Shown in pieces: positions 28,847 through 38,277 of a stretch of DNA of 64,000 nucleotides. A program made the translations under genes and the position numbers. The notes beneath the pieces were generated by a model that saw only the letters and a list, made by a program, of their open reading frames with translations, had not been told where the DNA came from and did no database searches. The stretch lies in assembly GCF_000421545.1 (NCBI RefSeq), contig NZ_ATXF01000004.1:806001-870000 (forward strand), given 5' to 3'. How positions within the stretch are numbered: the first letter of the stretch is position 1; every line of letters starts with the position of its first letter. Origin of the DNA: Agromyces italicus DSM 16388 (lineage in GTDB: Bacteria > Actinomycetota > Actinomycetes > Actinomycetales > Microbacteriaceae).

Positions 28847-30610
28847 GTGCCCACACGCCTCTCGAACTACTTCCTCCGTACGCTCCGCGAAGACCCCGCC
28901 GACGCCGAGGTCGCGAGCCACAAGCTGCTCGTGCGCGCCGGCTACATCCGCCGCCAGGCGCCGGGCGTGTTCGCATGGCTGCCGCTCGGCCTCCGGGTCA
29001 AGGCGAAGATCGAGCGCATCGTGCGCGAGGAGATGGAGAACGCGGGAGCGCACGAGGTGCACTTCCCGGCGCTCCTGCCGCGCGAGCCCTACGAGGTCAC
29101 GAACCGGTGGACCGAGTACGGCGAGGCGCTCTTCCGCCTCCAGGACCGCAAGGGCTCCGACTACCTGCTCGCGCCGACGCACGAGGAGGTCTTCACGCTG
29201 CTCGTGAAAGACCTGTACTCGTCGTACAAGGACCTGCCGCTCTCGATCTACCAGATCCAGGACAAGTACCGCGACGAGGCGCGCCCCCGCGCGGGCCTCC
29301 TGCGTGGTCGCGAATTCACGATGAAGGACGCCTACTCCTTCGACATCTCGGACGAGGGGCTGGACGTCTCGTACCAGGCCCAGCGCGACGCTTACGAGCG
29401 CATCTTCACGCGCCTCGGGCTCGAGCATGTCATCGTCAAGGCCGACGCGGGCGCCATGGGCGGTTCGAAGAGCGAGGAGTTCCTGCACCCCACACCCGTA
29501 GGCGAAGACACCTTCGTGCGCTCGGCCGGCGGCTACGCCGCGAACGTCGAGGCGTTCGAGACGCTCGCGCCCGAGGCGCTGCCCATCGAGGGCCAGCCCG
29601 CGCCGATCGTATTCGACTCGCCGAACACGCCCACGATCCTGAGCCTCGTCGACCACGTCAACGACCACCAGGCGCGCACCGACCGCCCGTGGCACGCGGC
29701 CGACACGCTGAAGAACGTCGTGCTCGCGCTCACCCACCCGGGCGGCACGCGCGAGCTCGTCGTCGTCGGCATGCCCGGCGACCGCGACGTCGAGATGAAG
29801 CGCGCCGAGGTGGCGTTCGCCCCCGCCGAGGTCGAGGCCGCGACCGAGTCCGACTTCGCGAAGCACCCCGCGCTCGTGAAGGGCTACATCGGCCCGTGGT
29901 CGCCCGAGGGCCCCGTGCTCGGCGAGGAGTCGACGAGCGGCATCCGCTTCCTCGTCGACCCGCGCGTCGTCGACGGCACGGCTTGGGTGACCGGCGCCAA
30001 CCTGCACGAGAAGCACGTGCTGTCGCTCGTCGCCGGTCGCGACTTCACCGCCGACGGCATCGTCGACATCGCCGATGTGCGCGCCGGCGACCCCGCGCCC
30101 GACGGCTCGGGCCCGGTCGAGCTGGCCCGCGGCATGGAGATCGGACACGTGTTCCAGCTCGGCCGCAAGTACGCCGAGGCGCTCGGGCTCAAGGTGCTCG
30201 ATGAGAACGGCAAGCTCGTGACGGTCACGATGGGCTCGTACGGCATCGGCATCACCCGCATCCTCGCGATCATCGCCGAGCTGCACAACGACGACAAGGG
30301 CCTCATCTGGCCTCCCGCCGTCGCCCCGTTCGACGTGCACGTCGTCGCGACCGGCAAGGACGAGGCGGTGTTCGAGGCTGCGGAGCGGATCGTCGCCGAG
30401 CTCGAGGGTGAGCGCTACGAGGTGCTGTACGACGACCGCCCGAAGGTGTCGCCCGGTGTGAAGTTCGGCGATGCCGAGCTCATCGGCGTGCCGAAGATCG
30501 TGATCGTCGGGCGCGGCGTCGCCGACGGCGTCGTCGAGGTCTGGGATCGTGCGACGGGCGAGCGCACGCAGGTGCCGCTCGACGGCGTCGTCGCCGCGCT
30601 GCAGGGCTGA
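28847..30610 (+). CDS. proS: Prolyl-tRNA synthetase, bacterial type with editing domain
   Basis: 587 residues. Class II motif 1 around [13 protein letters not shown], motif 2 [19 protein letters not shown], and motif 3 [12 protein letters not shown] are all present. The insertion between motifs 2 and 3 (about residues 220-400), with the KTLVL-equivalent KNVVLAL, is the INS editing domain that deacylates Ala-tRNAPro. The anticodon-binding domain is at the C-terminus. Cytoplasmic, essential. Confidence 0.96.
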   Translation: MPTRLSNYFLRTLREDPADAEVASHKLLVRAGYIRRQAPGVFAWLPLGLRVKAKIERIVREEMENAGAHEVHFPALLPREPYEVTNRWTEYGEALFRLQDRKGSDYLLAPTHEEVFTLLVKDLYSSYKDLPLSIYQIQDKYRDEARPRAGLLRGREFTMKDAYSFDISDEGLDVSYQAQRDAYERIFTRLGLEHVIVKADAGAMGGSKSEEFLHPTPVGEDTFVRSAGGYAANVEAFETLAPEALPIEGQPAPIVFDSPNTPTILSLVDHVNDHQARTDRPWHAADTLKNVVLALTHPGGTRELVVVGMPGDRDVEMKRAEVAFAPAEVEAATESDFAKHPALVKGYIGPWSPEGPVLGEESTSGIRFLVDPRVVDGTAWVTGANLHEKHVLSLVAGRDFTADGIVDIADVRAGDPAPDGSGPVELARGMEIGHVFQLGRKYAEALGLKVLDENGKLVTVTMGSYGIGITRILAIIAELHNDDKGLIWPPAVAPFDVHVVATGKDEAVFEAAERIVAELEGERYEVLYDDRPKVSPGVKFGDAELIGVPKIVIVGRGVADGVVEVWDRATGERTQVPLDGVVAALQG

Positions 30611-30623
30611 CCGGTCGAACGCT

Positions 30624-30654
30624 CGGCGGGGTGTGCCCGGGGCGCACCCCGCCG
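30624..30654. terminator. Bidirectional terminator between proS and the symporter gene
   Basis: CGGCGGGGTG (30624-30633) pairs perfectly with CACCCCGCCG (30645-30654) around an 11-nt loop, in the 49-nt gap between two convergent genes. No T-run follows. Confidence 0.65.
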
Positions 30655-30659
30655 GCGTG

Positions 30660-32168
30660 TCAGCGGCGGTCGTCGTGCAGGTGGTCGCGGTGCTTCTCGG
30701 CCTCGTGCCGAAGGGTCGCGACGTCGATGGGCCCCGTGACGGTCAGCTCGTCCTCCCAGCACTCGATGCCCGTGACCTCGGGCAGCAGGTCTCGGGTGAA
30801 GACCGGGTTGCGTCCTTCGCGTCGTTGCCGCGTGTAGTCGCGCAGCAGCTTGAACGCGATGCCCGACAGCAGCGCGATCGCGATGAGGTTGACGAGCGCC
30901 ATCAGCCCCATGATGCCATCGGCCGTGTTCCAGATGAGATCGGAGGACGCGACGGAGCCGACGAGGATCGCGACGACGACGAGGACCCGGTAGCTCGTGA
31001 GGATCGAGCGACGGGAGCTGATGAACTCGATGTTCGATTCGCCGTAGTAGTAGTTGCCGAGGATCGAACTGAACGCGAGCAGGAACACGATCACCGTCAG
31101 CAGGATGCTCGACCACGCGCCGAGATTGCTCACGATCGCGTTCTGCGTGAGCCCGATGCCCCTGGTGGCGTTCTCGAGGTCGGGGTCGGAGACCAGGATG
31201 ATGAACGCCGTGATCGAGCAGACGAGGAAGGTGTCGAAGTAGACGCCCAGGGTCTGCACGAGCCCCTGCTTGACCGGGTGTGTCACCGCTGCGCTCGCGC
31301 CCGCGTTCGGAGCGGAGCCGAGCCCTGCCTCGTTCGAGAACATGCCGCGCTTGACGCCCGTGAGCACGATCGTGCCGAGCGTCGCGCCGAGGACCTCGTT
31401 GAACCCGAACGCCTGCGTGAAGATCGAGGCGAACACTTCGGGGAAGCGCGTGAGGTTGAGCGCCACGATCACGAGGCCGAGCAGCAGGTAGAGCAGCGCC
31501 ATGAGCGGAACCACCGCCTGCGTCACCGACGCGATGCGGCGCACACCGCCGAAGACGACGAGCGCCGTGAGCGCGGCGAGCGCGACGCCGACGACCCAGG
31601 GGATCCAGCCCGGTGCACCTTCGGGCGCGACCGTCGACGAGACCGCCGCGCTGATGGTGTTCGCCTGCAGCGACGAGAAGGCGAACGGGAAGCAGACGAT
31701 CAGGATGAGTGCGAAGAGGATCCCCATCCAGCGCGCCCTGAGGCCGCGCTCCATGTAGTACGCGGGTCCGCCGCGGAACCCGTCGCGGTCGCGCACCTTG
31801 AACAACTGGCCGAGCGTGGACTCCACGAAGCTCGAGGCGCCGCCGATGAACGCCATCACCCACATCCAGAAGATCGCCCCCGGCCCGCCGATCGCGATCG
31901 CCGTGCCGACGCCGGCGATGTTCCCGACGCCGACGCGCGAGGCCGCCGAGATCGTGAACGCCTGGAACGCCGACACGGACTGCGGTTCGCCCGAGGCGTC
32001 TCGGGGGGTCTTGTCGGTCAGCGTGCGGAGCATCTCGGGGATCAGTCGGAACTGGACCACTCCGGATCGCGCGGTGAAGTACAGGCCGAGGCCGGCGACC
32101 AGCGGGAGCACGATCCAGGTCCAGAGCGTGTCGCCCGCGGCGAGCACCCATGCGTTGAGGAGATCCAT
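30660..32168 (-). CDS. Sodium:alanine (AGCS family) symporter
   Basis: 502 residues with about 10-11 membrane helices. AGCS signatures: GVGNIAGVGTAIAIGGPGAIFWMW near the N-terminus (positions about 85-108, Na+ and amino acid binding), FRGGPAYYMERGL, and the KRGMFSNEAGLGSAPNA stretch. It imports alanine or glycine with Na+. The hydrophilic C-terminal tail is His/Asp-rich. ATG 32168 is supported by a -10 element 6 nt upstream. Confidence 0.93.
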   Translation of the reverse strand: MDLLNAWVLAAGDTLWTWIVLPLVAGLGLYFTARSGVVQFRLIPEMLRTLTDKTPRDASGEPQSVSAFQAFTISAASRVGVGNIAGVGTAIAIGGPGAIFWMWVMAFIGGASSFVESTLGQLFKVRDRDGFRGGPAYYMERGLRARWMGILFALILIVCFPFAFSSLQANTISAAVSSTVAPEGAPGWIPWVVGVALAALTALVVFGGVRRIASVTQAVVPLMALLYLLLGLVIVALNLTRFPEVFASIFTQAFGFNEVLGATLGTIVLTGVKRGMFSNEAGLGSAPNAGASAAVTHPVKQGLVQTLGVYFDTFLVCSITAFIILVSDPDLENATRGIGLTQNAIVSNLGAWSSILLTVIVFLLAFSSILGNYYYGESNIEFISSRRSILTSYRVLVVVAILVGSVASSDLIWNTADGIMGLMALVNLIAIALLSGIAFKLLRDYTRQRREGRNPVFTRDLLPEVTGIECWEDELTVTGPIDVATLRHEAEKHRDHLHDDRR

Positions 32169-32174
32169 CCCGTC

Positions 32175-32180
32175 AGTATG
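32175..32180 (-). promoter_or_regulatory. -10 element of the AGCS symporter gene (leaderless)
   Basis: CATACT on the minus strand, 6 nt before the ATG at 32168. Confidence 0.45.
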
Positions 32181-32269
32181 CCGAGCGAGATCCCCGCGCC
32201 CGTCGGTGGCGCGCCGTCCCCTGCCGGGCGGCGGGCGTGGTCAGGCGAAAACCTCTGGATATCGCCGGG

Positions 32270-33217
32270 TCAGTCCTCCCGGGCCGCGCCGGCCAGGAGC
32301 CGGCGCAGCTCCGCGGACGCCTGCTCCGACTGCTCGAGAAGCGCAGCGAGACGCCGGTGGAGCTCTGCATCCGCGAGTCCCGGTGAACTCCCCGGGTCGG
32401 CGGCGTCGCCCGCCGTGTCGGCGTTCGATCCGGCGGCCACCGCTCCGGAGAGCGCGCCGGCTGCGACCCCGCTCGCCGCGGCACCCGCGAGGTCGGCGGA
32501 CGAGTCGGCCGTGACGGCCGCCGGCACCTCGCTCGCGGAGGCGTCGTCGCCGTCCCGCTGCGGGCCGAGGAAGAGGTTGGCCAGATACCCGGTGAACGTG
32601 CCGAAGATTCCGACGCCGACGATGATGATGACGGCGCCGAGCGTGCGCCCGGAGTTCGTGACCGGGAACTGATCGCCGTACCCGACCGTGGAGATCGTCA
32701 CGATCGTGTACCAGAGCGCATCGGAGGCGGACGTGATGTTCGCACCGTCGGCGTGCTCCTCGACCGCGAGGATCGAGAGGCTGCCGAACTGCAGCACGAA
32801 GACGCCGAGCAGCAAGAGCGTCATCAGGGTGCTGTTCGCGCGGTCGTGGACGAGCGTGTACCAGATCCTGCGCGGACCGACGTCGCGCATGAGCCGAACG
32901 ACGCGCAGCAGACGGAAGATCCGCAGCACCTTGAGTTGCGGGAAGGGCAGGCTCGCGAGCAGGTCGGCCCAGCCGAACCCGCGGAAGAAGTAGCGAGCCG
33001 CCGAGGGCGCCGTTGCCATGCGGTAGATGAAATCGCCGAGGAAGATGAGACTGAACAGCGCGTTCATGACCGTGAGGATGAGTTGGAGCGCTCCGTCGGC
33101 GCTGAACGCGTAGACGAATACGAGATTCACGATCGACAGGATCGACAGCACGCCGATGAAGATCTCGTACGCCGTGTTCTTCAGTTCGCTGCGCGCCTTC
33201 GTGCGTTGCCTGCCCAT
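32270..33217 (-). CDS. Voltage-sensor type potassium channel
   Basis: 315 residues from ATG 33217, preceded by GAGGAG. Six membrane helices: S1 and S2 at about 17-70, S3 after it, an S4-like helix with repeated arginines (RIFRLLRVVRLMRD), S5, the selectivity filter TVGYGD inside TISTVGYGDQFPVT, and S6. The C-terminal 90 residues are Ala/Asp-rich and end in a helical, possibly coiled-coil segment (ELHRRLAALLEQSEQASAEL). A KvAP-like tetrameric K+ channel is the best reading. A longer in-frame extension upstream crosses the GC-rich tandem repeat and is rejected. Confidence 0.88.
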   Translation of the reverse strand: MGRQRTKARSELKNTAYEIFIGVLSILSIVNLVFVYAFSADGALQLILTVMNALFSLIFLGDFIYRMATAPSAARYFFRGFGWADLLASLPFPQLKVLRIFRLLRVVRLMRDVGPRRIWYTLVHDRANSTLMTLLLLGVFVLQFGSLSILAVEEHADGANITSASDALWYTIVTISTVGYGDQFPVTNSGRTLGAVIIIVGVGIFGTFTGYLANLFLGPQRDGDDASASEVPAAVTADSSADLAGAAASGVAAGALSGAVAAGSNADTAGDAADPGSSPGLADAELHRRLAALLEQSEQASAELRRLLAGAARED

Positions 33218-33281
33218 GACTGCTCCTCGTGCCGGTCGTGGCGGCGCACCCGCCGCGGCATCCATTGTGCTGGAGGCGCGC

Positions 33282-33337
33282 CGCGCCGCGCGAACCGCGC
33301 CGCGCGAACCGCGCCGCGCGAACCGCGCCGCGCGAAC
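33282..33337. repeat. Four exact tandem copies of a 14-bp unit
   Basis: CGCGCCGCGCGAAC repeated four times without mismatch, followed by a partial CGCGGCG. It lies in the 229-nt divergent region between the K+ channel gene and the PhoX-like gene. No open frame with a recognisable product covers it. Confidence 0.9.
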
Positions 33338-33446
33338 CGCGGCGCCGGGCGTTTGCCACAGCTTCACCGCGCGTTCACCCTGATGCAGCGTGCGCGTCGC
33401 TCTGCGCACCCACGCTCGTCGTGAGACCCCGAGAGTGAGGACGCCC

Positions 33447-35519
33447 GTGACCCTGGCCGACCCGACCCGCCGTTCGCTGCCGATCATCGACCATGCGAGG
33501 GGCAAGCGTTCGCCGGTGACCTGCCGTTTGAAGTGCGCCGACGCGTGCCTCGGTCCCGAGTGCAACACCTCGGCGAACCCCGAGTTCCGCTCGCTCGCCT
33601 CTGCGGCGCTCAGCCGGCGCGCGCTGCTCGGCCTCGGTGCCGCCGGCGCGTTCACGCTCGTCGCGGCGGGCGCGCTGAAGACGGCACCCGCCCACGCGGC
33701 AGCGTTCGCAGGGCGCGGTGCGGGCACGGCTGCCGCCGCGGCATCCCGCCTGCCCTTCGAACCGATCGCCCCCGTCTCGCACCTCGTCGATGAGTTCACC
33801 GTGCCGGCGGGGTATCGCTGGCAGGCGCTCGTGCGCTGGGGCGACCCGATCTTCGCCGACGCACCGGCCTTCGACCTCCACGATCAGAGTGCAGCGGCCC
33901 AGGCACGCCAGTTCGGGTACAACAACGACTACCTCGACGTGATCGCCGACCGCGGCGGGCTCACCGGCGTGCTCGTCACGAACCACGAGTACGTGAACCC
34001 CGGCATCATGTTCCCGCCGTCGAGCGATCCGGCCGAGCTCCGTCGGCGCAGCGAGATCTACAAGGTCGCGCAGGGCATGACCGTCGTCGAGGTCGCGCGC
34101 GACCGCATCGGCGGGCCGTGGCGCATCGTCACCGGCGGCGCCCGCAACCGCCGCATCACGGTCGAGAGCGAGTTCACCTTCACGGGGCCGGCCGCCGGCT
34201 CGGCCCTCCTGCAGACGGCGGGCGACCCGAGCGGCACCGTCGTCAACGGCACGCTCGGCAATTGCGCCGGGGGCACGACGCCCTGGGGCACCGTGCTGAG
34301 CGGCGAGGAGAACTTCAACGGCTATTTCCGCGCCGCGCCCGACACCGCCGCACGCAAGCGTTACGGCTTCGCCGACTCGGCGACCTCGACCGGCTGGGAG
34401 ACCTGGGACCCTCGGTTCGACGGTTCGGCCCCCGGGTACGAGAACGAGGGCAACCGCTTCGGCTACATCGTCGAGATCGACCCGCAGGACCCGACGTCCA
34501 CGCCCGTCAAGCACACCGCGATGGGCCGCTTCAAGCACGAGGGCGCGAACGTGCGCATCGCAGACGACGGCCGGGCCGTCGCCTACATGGGCGACGACGA
34601 GCGCGGCGACTACCTCTACAAGTTCGTCTCGAAGCACAAGTTCAACCCGAAGGACAACCCGGGCGCGCGCAAGCAGAACCGGCGCCTCCTGAGCGAGGGA
34701 GACCTGTTCGTCGCCCGCTTCTCGGGCAACTCGCCCGCCGCCGACATCGACGGAACGGGCCGGTTGCCGGCAGACGGCGCTTTCGACGGATCGGGGGAGT
34801 GGATCGCGCTGACCAGGAAGGGCCGGAGCGTTGTGCCCGGCATGTCGATCGACGAGGTGCTCGTGAACACGCGTCTCGCGGCCGACCTCCTCGGTGCGAC
34901 GAAGATGGACCGCTGCGAGGACGTCGAGCCGCACCCGACGAGCGGCCGGGTCTACGTCGCCTGCACGAACAACACCCAGCGCGGCACCGCGGGCCGGCCG
35001 CCCGTCGACGAGCCGAACCCGCGTGCGACGAACCGCGACGGGCACGTCATCGAGCTCACCGAGCTGCGCGGGCAATCGGGCGAACGGTTCGCCTGGAGCA
35101 TTCTGCTGCTCTGCGGCGACCCGGCCTCGATCACGCAGACCTACTTCGCCGGCTACCCGAAGGAGCAGGTCTCGCCGATCTCGTGCCCCGACAACGTCGC
35201 GTTCGACACCGAGGGCAATCTCTGGATCTCGACCGACGGCGCGCCGTCGACGATCCGCAAGAACGACGGCCTGTTCAAGGTCCCGCTCGAGGGCCCCGAG
35301 CGCGGGCACGTGCAGCAGTTCCTCTCGGTGCCGCGCGACGCCGAGACCTGCGGCCCGGTGATCCGGGCGGAGGAGGGCGTCGTGTTCGTGGCGGTGCAGC
35401 ACCCGGGTGAAGAGGGCGCGTTCGGCGCTCCGACGTCGCGCTTCCCCGACTACGGTTCGACGGCGCCCGGCGCGGTCGCCGCGCCGCGCCCGTCGGTGGT
35501 GCAGGTGTGGCGCGGGTAG
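33447..35519 (+). CDS. PhoX/DUF839 family Tat-exported phosphatase-like protein
   Basis: 690 residues; GTG 33447 is chosen because GAGG stands 7 nt upstream. An N-terminal cysteine cluster (Cys26, Cys30, Cys34, Cys39) precedes a twin-arginine signal SRRALLGLG at 56-64 and an AHA cleavage site. The mature part is the DUF839 beta-propeller, with VTNHEYV, LSGEENFNGYF, GRFKHEGANV, and YMGDDERGDYLYKFVS, where acidic residues bind Ca2+/Fe in the PhoX alkaline phosphatase. Extracytoplasmic phosphate release from esters is expected. The Cys cluster is common in actinobacterial members as I recall them. Confidence 0.9.
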   Translation: MTLADPTRRSLPIIDHARGKRSPVTCRLKCADACLGPECNTSANPEFRSLASAALSRRALLGLGAAGAFTLVAAGALKTAPAHAAAFAGRGAGTAAAAASRLPFEPIAPVSHLVDEFTVPAGYRWQALVRWGDPIFADAPAFDLHDQSAAAQARQFGYNNDYLDVIADRGGLTGVLVTNHEYVNPGIMFPPSSDPAELRRRSEIYKVAQGMTVVEVARDRIGGPWRIVTGGARNRRITVESEFTFTGPAAGSALLQTAGDPSGTVVNGTLGNCAGGTTPWGTVLSGEENFNGYFRAAPDTAARKRYGFADSATSTGWETWDPRFDGSAPGYENEGNRFGYIVEIDPQDPTSTPVKHTAMGRFKHEGANVRIADDGRAVAYMGDDERGDYLYKFVSKHKFNPKDNPGARKQNRRLLSEGDLFVARFSGNSPAADIDGTGRLPADGAFDGSGEWIALTRKGRSVVPGMSIDEVLVNTRLAADLLGATKMDRCEDVEPHPTSGRVYVACTNNTQRGTAGRPPVDEPNPRATNRDGHVIELTELRGQSGERFAWSILLLCGDPASITQTYFAGYPKEQVSPISCPDNVAFDTEGNLWISTDGAPSTIRKNDGLFKVPLEGPERGHVQQFLSVPRDAETCGPVIRAEEGVVFVAVQHPGEEGAFGAPTSRFPDYGSTAPGAVAAPRPSVVQVWRG

Positions 35520-35603
35520 GGGCGCCATGAGGCACGACGAGGCGACCGGATGCCGCGTGGGGGCGCGGTTCCGGCCACGCCGCGTGGGGGCGCGGCGATG
35601 AGA

Positions 35604-35639
35604 GCGGATGTCGCGCGGCGGGGGCCGCGCGGCATCCGC
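35604..35639. terminator. 15-bp hairpin downstream of the PhoX-like gene
   Basis: GCGGATGTCGCGCGG at 35604-35618 pairs with CCGCGCGGCATCCGC at 35625-35639, with one T/G wobble and a 6-nt loop. It lies 85 nt after the stop and 38 nt before the LOG gene. Two 16-bp direct repeats (CCGCGTGGGGGCGCGG at 35553-35568 and 35580-35595) sit just upstream. Terminator or REP-like element. Confidence 0.55.
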
Positions 35640-35677
35640 TCGCCGTTCGAGGCCGCTCACCGTGGGAGGGTGGGGGC

Positions 35678-36769
35678 ATGACCATGCAGCCATCCGGGCA
35701 CGTCGATGAGACGCTCCCGGCCGAACTCCTCGAGGGCGTCGACGCCCTGCTCGACGACGCAGGCATCCGTGTGAATCGCGGTCTCGTCGAACGCATCCTG
35801 CTCGCCGGTCTCCGGCTCGGCACCGACGGCACGCGGCGCCTCGACCTGAAGATCACCGCCTCGGCGCTCGAGGAGATGCGAGACGCGTTCCGGCTGTTCG
35901 CACCCTATTCACGGGTGCCGAAGGTGACGGTCTTCGGTTCGGCGCGCACCTCGCCGAGCGACCCGCTCTACCGGCAGGCGCAGGACGTGGCGGCCGCGCT
36001 CGCCGCCGACGGATGGATGGTCGTGACCGGTGCCGGGCCCGGCATCATGGAGGCCGCGACGACGGGCGCGGGGCCGGGGCGGGCACTCGGGGTCTCGATC
36101 CGACTGCCCTTCGAGGAGGTGCCGAACGAGGCGATCGCCGCGGCGAGCCGGGTGGCGATGAAGTACTTCTTCACCCGCAAGCTCATGCTCGTGAAGGAGT
36201 CGCGCGGCTTCGTCTGCCTCCCGGGCGGCTTCGGCACGCTCGACGAGACCTTCGAGCTGCTGACCCTGCAGCAGACGGGCAAGGCCGAGCCGATGCCGAT
36301 CGTGTTGCTCGACGCGCCGGGTGTCGGGTTCTGGGAGGGGCTCGAGCGCTTCGTGGACGACTCCCTCGTCCCCGCGGGACTCATCAACCGCGACGACCTC
36401 GATCGCGTGCTCATCACCGATTCGGTCGAGGCCGCGGCCGCGGAGATCACCGGGTTCTGGCGCAATTACGATTCACTGCGGTGGGTCGGGAACCGGTTGG
36501 TGCTGCGCCTCAACGCGCTGCCGGGCGACGAGGAGATCGATGTGCTGAACGAACGGTTCGGCGAGCTGCTCGCGGCCGGTCGCATCGAACGGACCGAGCC
36601 GCTCCGCCCCGAGCGCGACGACGGCGACGCGCTCGGCCTGCCCCGGGTCGTCCTCGAGCCCGATCAGCACCGCGTGGGGGAGTTGCACCGGCTCATCCGC
36701 GCGCTCAACGCGCTGCCGTCGGCGCCGGCCGACGCGACGCCGCCCGCGGTGCCCGCCGTCGACGGCTGA
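35678..36769 (+). CDS. LOG family (TIGR00730-type) Rossmann-fold protein
   Basis: 363 residues, ATG start after GGGAGGG. The nucleotide-binding core spans about 80-255 with VFGSARTSPSDPLY, TGAGPGIMEAA, and the diagnostic PGGFGTLDETFE. LOG proteins hydrolyse nucleoside 5'-monophosphates to base and ribose phosphate; many bacterial members are still mislabelled lysine decarboxylases. The C-terminal 110 residues are beyond the usual short LOG length. It stands where rimP often precedes nusA, but has its own leader. Confidence 0.87.
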   Translation: MTMQPSGHVDETLPAELLEGVDALLDDAGIRVNRGLVERILLAGLRLGTDGTRRLDLKITASALEEMRDAFRLFAPYSRVPKVTVFGSARTSPSDPLYRQAQDVAAALAADGWMVVTGAGPGIMEAATTGAGPGRALGVSIRLPFEEVPNEAIAAASRVAMKYFFTRKLMLVKESRGFVCLPGGFGTLDETFELLTLQQTGKAEPMPIVLLDAPGVGFWEGLERFVDDSLVPAGLINRDDLDRVLITDSVEAAAAEITGFWRNYDSLRWVGNRLVLRLNALPGDEEIDVLNERFGELLAAGRIERTEPLRPERDDGDALGLPRVVLEPDQHRVGELHRLIRALNALPSAPADATPPAVPAVDG

Positions 36770-36812
36770 ACCCGGCATCGCGGGTACTCGGAGGCCCCGG
36801 CATCCGGTACCG

Positions 36813-36866
36813 TAGAGTGTCCGCTCCGAGGTGTGCGGCATGAGAGCTGAATAGAGGAGGCCGGCG
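36813..36866 (+). promoter_or_regulatory. nusA leader: -10 element, 4-codon upstream frame and RBS
   Basis: TAGAGT at 36813-36818 is a likely -10, giving a leader of about 40 nt. It contains a minimal reading frame ATG-AGA-GCT-GAA-TAG at 36840-36854 whose stop abuts the strong ribosome-binding site GAGGAGG (about 36854-36860), 6 nt before the nusA ATG. The arrangement could couple nusA initiation to translation of the mini-frame. Confidence 0.45.
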
Positions 36867-37865
36867 ATGGATATCGACCTCAGCATGCTTCGCATGGTGG
36901 AGCGCGAGAAAGAGATCCCGTTCGAAGAACTGGTGCAGATCATCGAGCAGGCGATCCTGATGGCCTACCTCAAGCACCAGAATCCGACGCTGCACGGCCA
37001 CGCCAACCCCACGGGGGCCCGCGCCGAACTCGATCGCAAGTCGGGTCACGTCTCGATCTTCGTCCCCGAACTCGATGAAGAGGGCGAGGTCATCGGCGAG
37101 AGCGAAGACACCCCGAGCGACTTCGGCCGCATCGCCGCGTTCGCAGCGAAGCAGGTCATCATGCAGCGCCTCCGCGACATCGCCGACGACGCGGTGCTCG
37201 GCGAGTTCCGCGGGCGCGAGGGCGACATCGTCGCCGGCATCATCCAGCAGGGCCCGAACCCGCGCATGGTGCACGTCGACCTCGGCACCGTCGAGGCGAT
37301 GCTGCCGCCCGAAGAGCAGGTCCCGGGTGAGGAGTATCCGCACGGTCAGCGCATCCGGGTCTACGTGACGAGCGTCTCGAAGGGCACGAAGGGCCCGTCG
37401 ATCACGGTCTCGCGCACGCACCCCGCGCTCGTGCGCAAGCTCTTCGCGCTCGAGGTGCCCGAGATCGCGAACGGCGTCGTCGAGATCGTCTCGCTCGCCC
37501 GCGAGGCCGGTCACCGCACGAAGATCGCGGTTCGCGCGAACCAGCCCGGCGTGAACGCGAAGGGCGCAGCCATCGGCGAGCTCGGCCAGCGCGTCAGGGC
37601 GGTCACCGCCGAACTCGGCGCCGAGAAGATCGACATCGTCGACTGGTCCGACGATCTCGCGACGTTCGTCGCGAGCGCCTTGAGCCCGGCGAAGGTGACG
37701 AGCGCGTACATCATCGACGAGGCGACGCGTGCGGTCCGTGCGCTCGTCCCCGACTACCAGCTGTCGCTCGCGATCGGCAAGGAGGGTCAGAACGCGCGTC
37801 TGGCCGCCAAGCTGACCGGTGCGAAGATCGACATCCAGCCCGATTCGATCCTCGAGCAGGGCTGA
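36867..37865 (+). CDS. nusA: Transcription termination/antitermination factor NusA
   Basis: 332 residues. N-terminal RNA polymerase-binding domain (MDIDLSMLRMVEREKEIPFE), an S1 domain (about 105-175), and two KH domains ending in the LAIGKEGQNARLAAKLTGAKIDI motif. Actinobacterial length, without the C-terminal acidic repeats of E. coli NusA. It modulates pausing, termination and antitermination. First gene of nusA-ylxR-infB-rbfA. Confidence 0.96.
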   Translation: MDIDLSMLRMVEREKEIPFEELVQIIEQAILMAYLKHQNPTLHGHANPTGARAELDRKSGHVSIFVPELDEEGEVIGESEDTPSDFGRIAAFAAKQVIMQRLRDIADDAVLGEFRGREGDIVAGIIQQGPNPRMVHVDLGTVEAMLPPEEQVPGEEYPHGQRIRVYVTSVSKGTKGPSITVSRTHPALVRKLFALEVPEIANGVVEIVSLAREAGHRTKIAVRANQPGVNAKGAAIGELGQRVRAVTAELGAEKIDIVDWSDDLATFVASALSPAKVTSAYIIDEATRAVRALVPDYQLSLAIGKEGQNARLAAKLTGAKIDIQPDSILEQG

Positions 37866-37930
37866 TCCGCCGCGGGTCGTTCGCGCGACGTCCGCCCGCC
37901 GCGTCGGCGGCCATGAGCGCAGAGTGTAAG

Positions 37931-38194
37931 ATGGAACCTGTCAGAACGTGCATCGGTTGCCGTTCGCGCGCCCCGCGATCCTCGCTTCTGAGGGTCGTCT
38001 CCCAGAATTCCCACGTCGTGGCCGATGTCACGGCTGTGCTTCCGGGCAGGGGTGCGTGGCTGCATCCGACACTCGAGTGCTACCGCCTCGCCGTTCGGAA
38101 GCGCGCCTTCGGGCGAGCGCTCCGGCTTCGCGGCGAGGTGGACACCGGCAACGTAGAGAACAGGCTGAACCCACGAGTGATGACCAATGAGTGA
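37931..38194 (+). CDS. ylxR: YlxR (DUF448) RNA-binding protein
   Basis: 87 residues from ATG 37931; an in-frame ATG at 37913 would add six residues. The shorter form matches the family, which starts close to RTCIGCRSRAPRSSLLRVV. The conserved GRGAWLHPTLECYRLAVRKRAFGRAL follows. YlxR is a small basic protein encoded between nusA and infB in Gram-positives; reported roles include nucleoid association and RNase P binding. Confidence 0.88.
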   Translation: MEPVRTCIGCRSRAPRSSLLRVVSQNSHVVADVTAVLPGRGAWLHPTLECYRLAVRKRAFGRALRLRGEVDTGNVENRLNPRVMTNE

Positions 38195-38277
38195 CAACTG
38201 ATGAGCGGCTCGAAATGAGTCCCGTCCGCCATTGATGGTCTGCCCCTGTCCGGGCGCAGGCCCGGAACAGGAGAGAA

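Noticed and set aside
33447..33620. Four-cysteine cluster before the Tat signal of the PhoX-like protein as a novel metal site
   Set aside because: I recall the same C-x3-C-x3-C arrangement ahead of the twin arginines in many actinobacterial DUF839 proteins, so it is probably a family trait rather than new.
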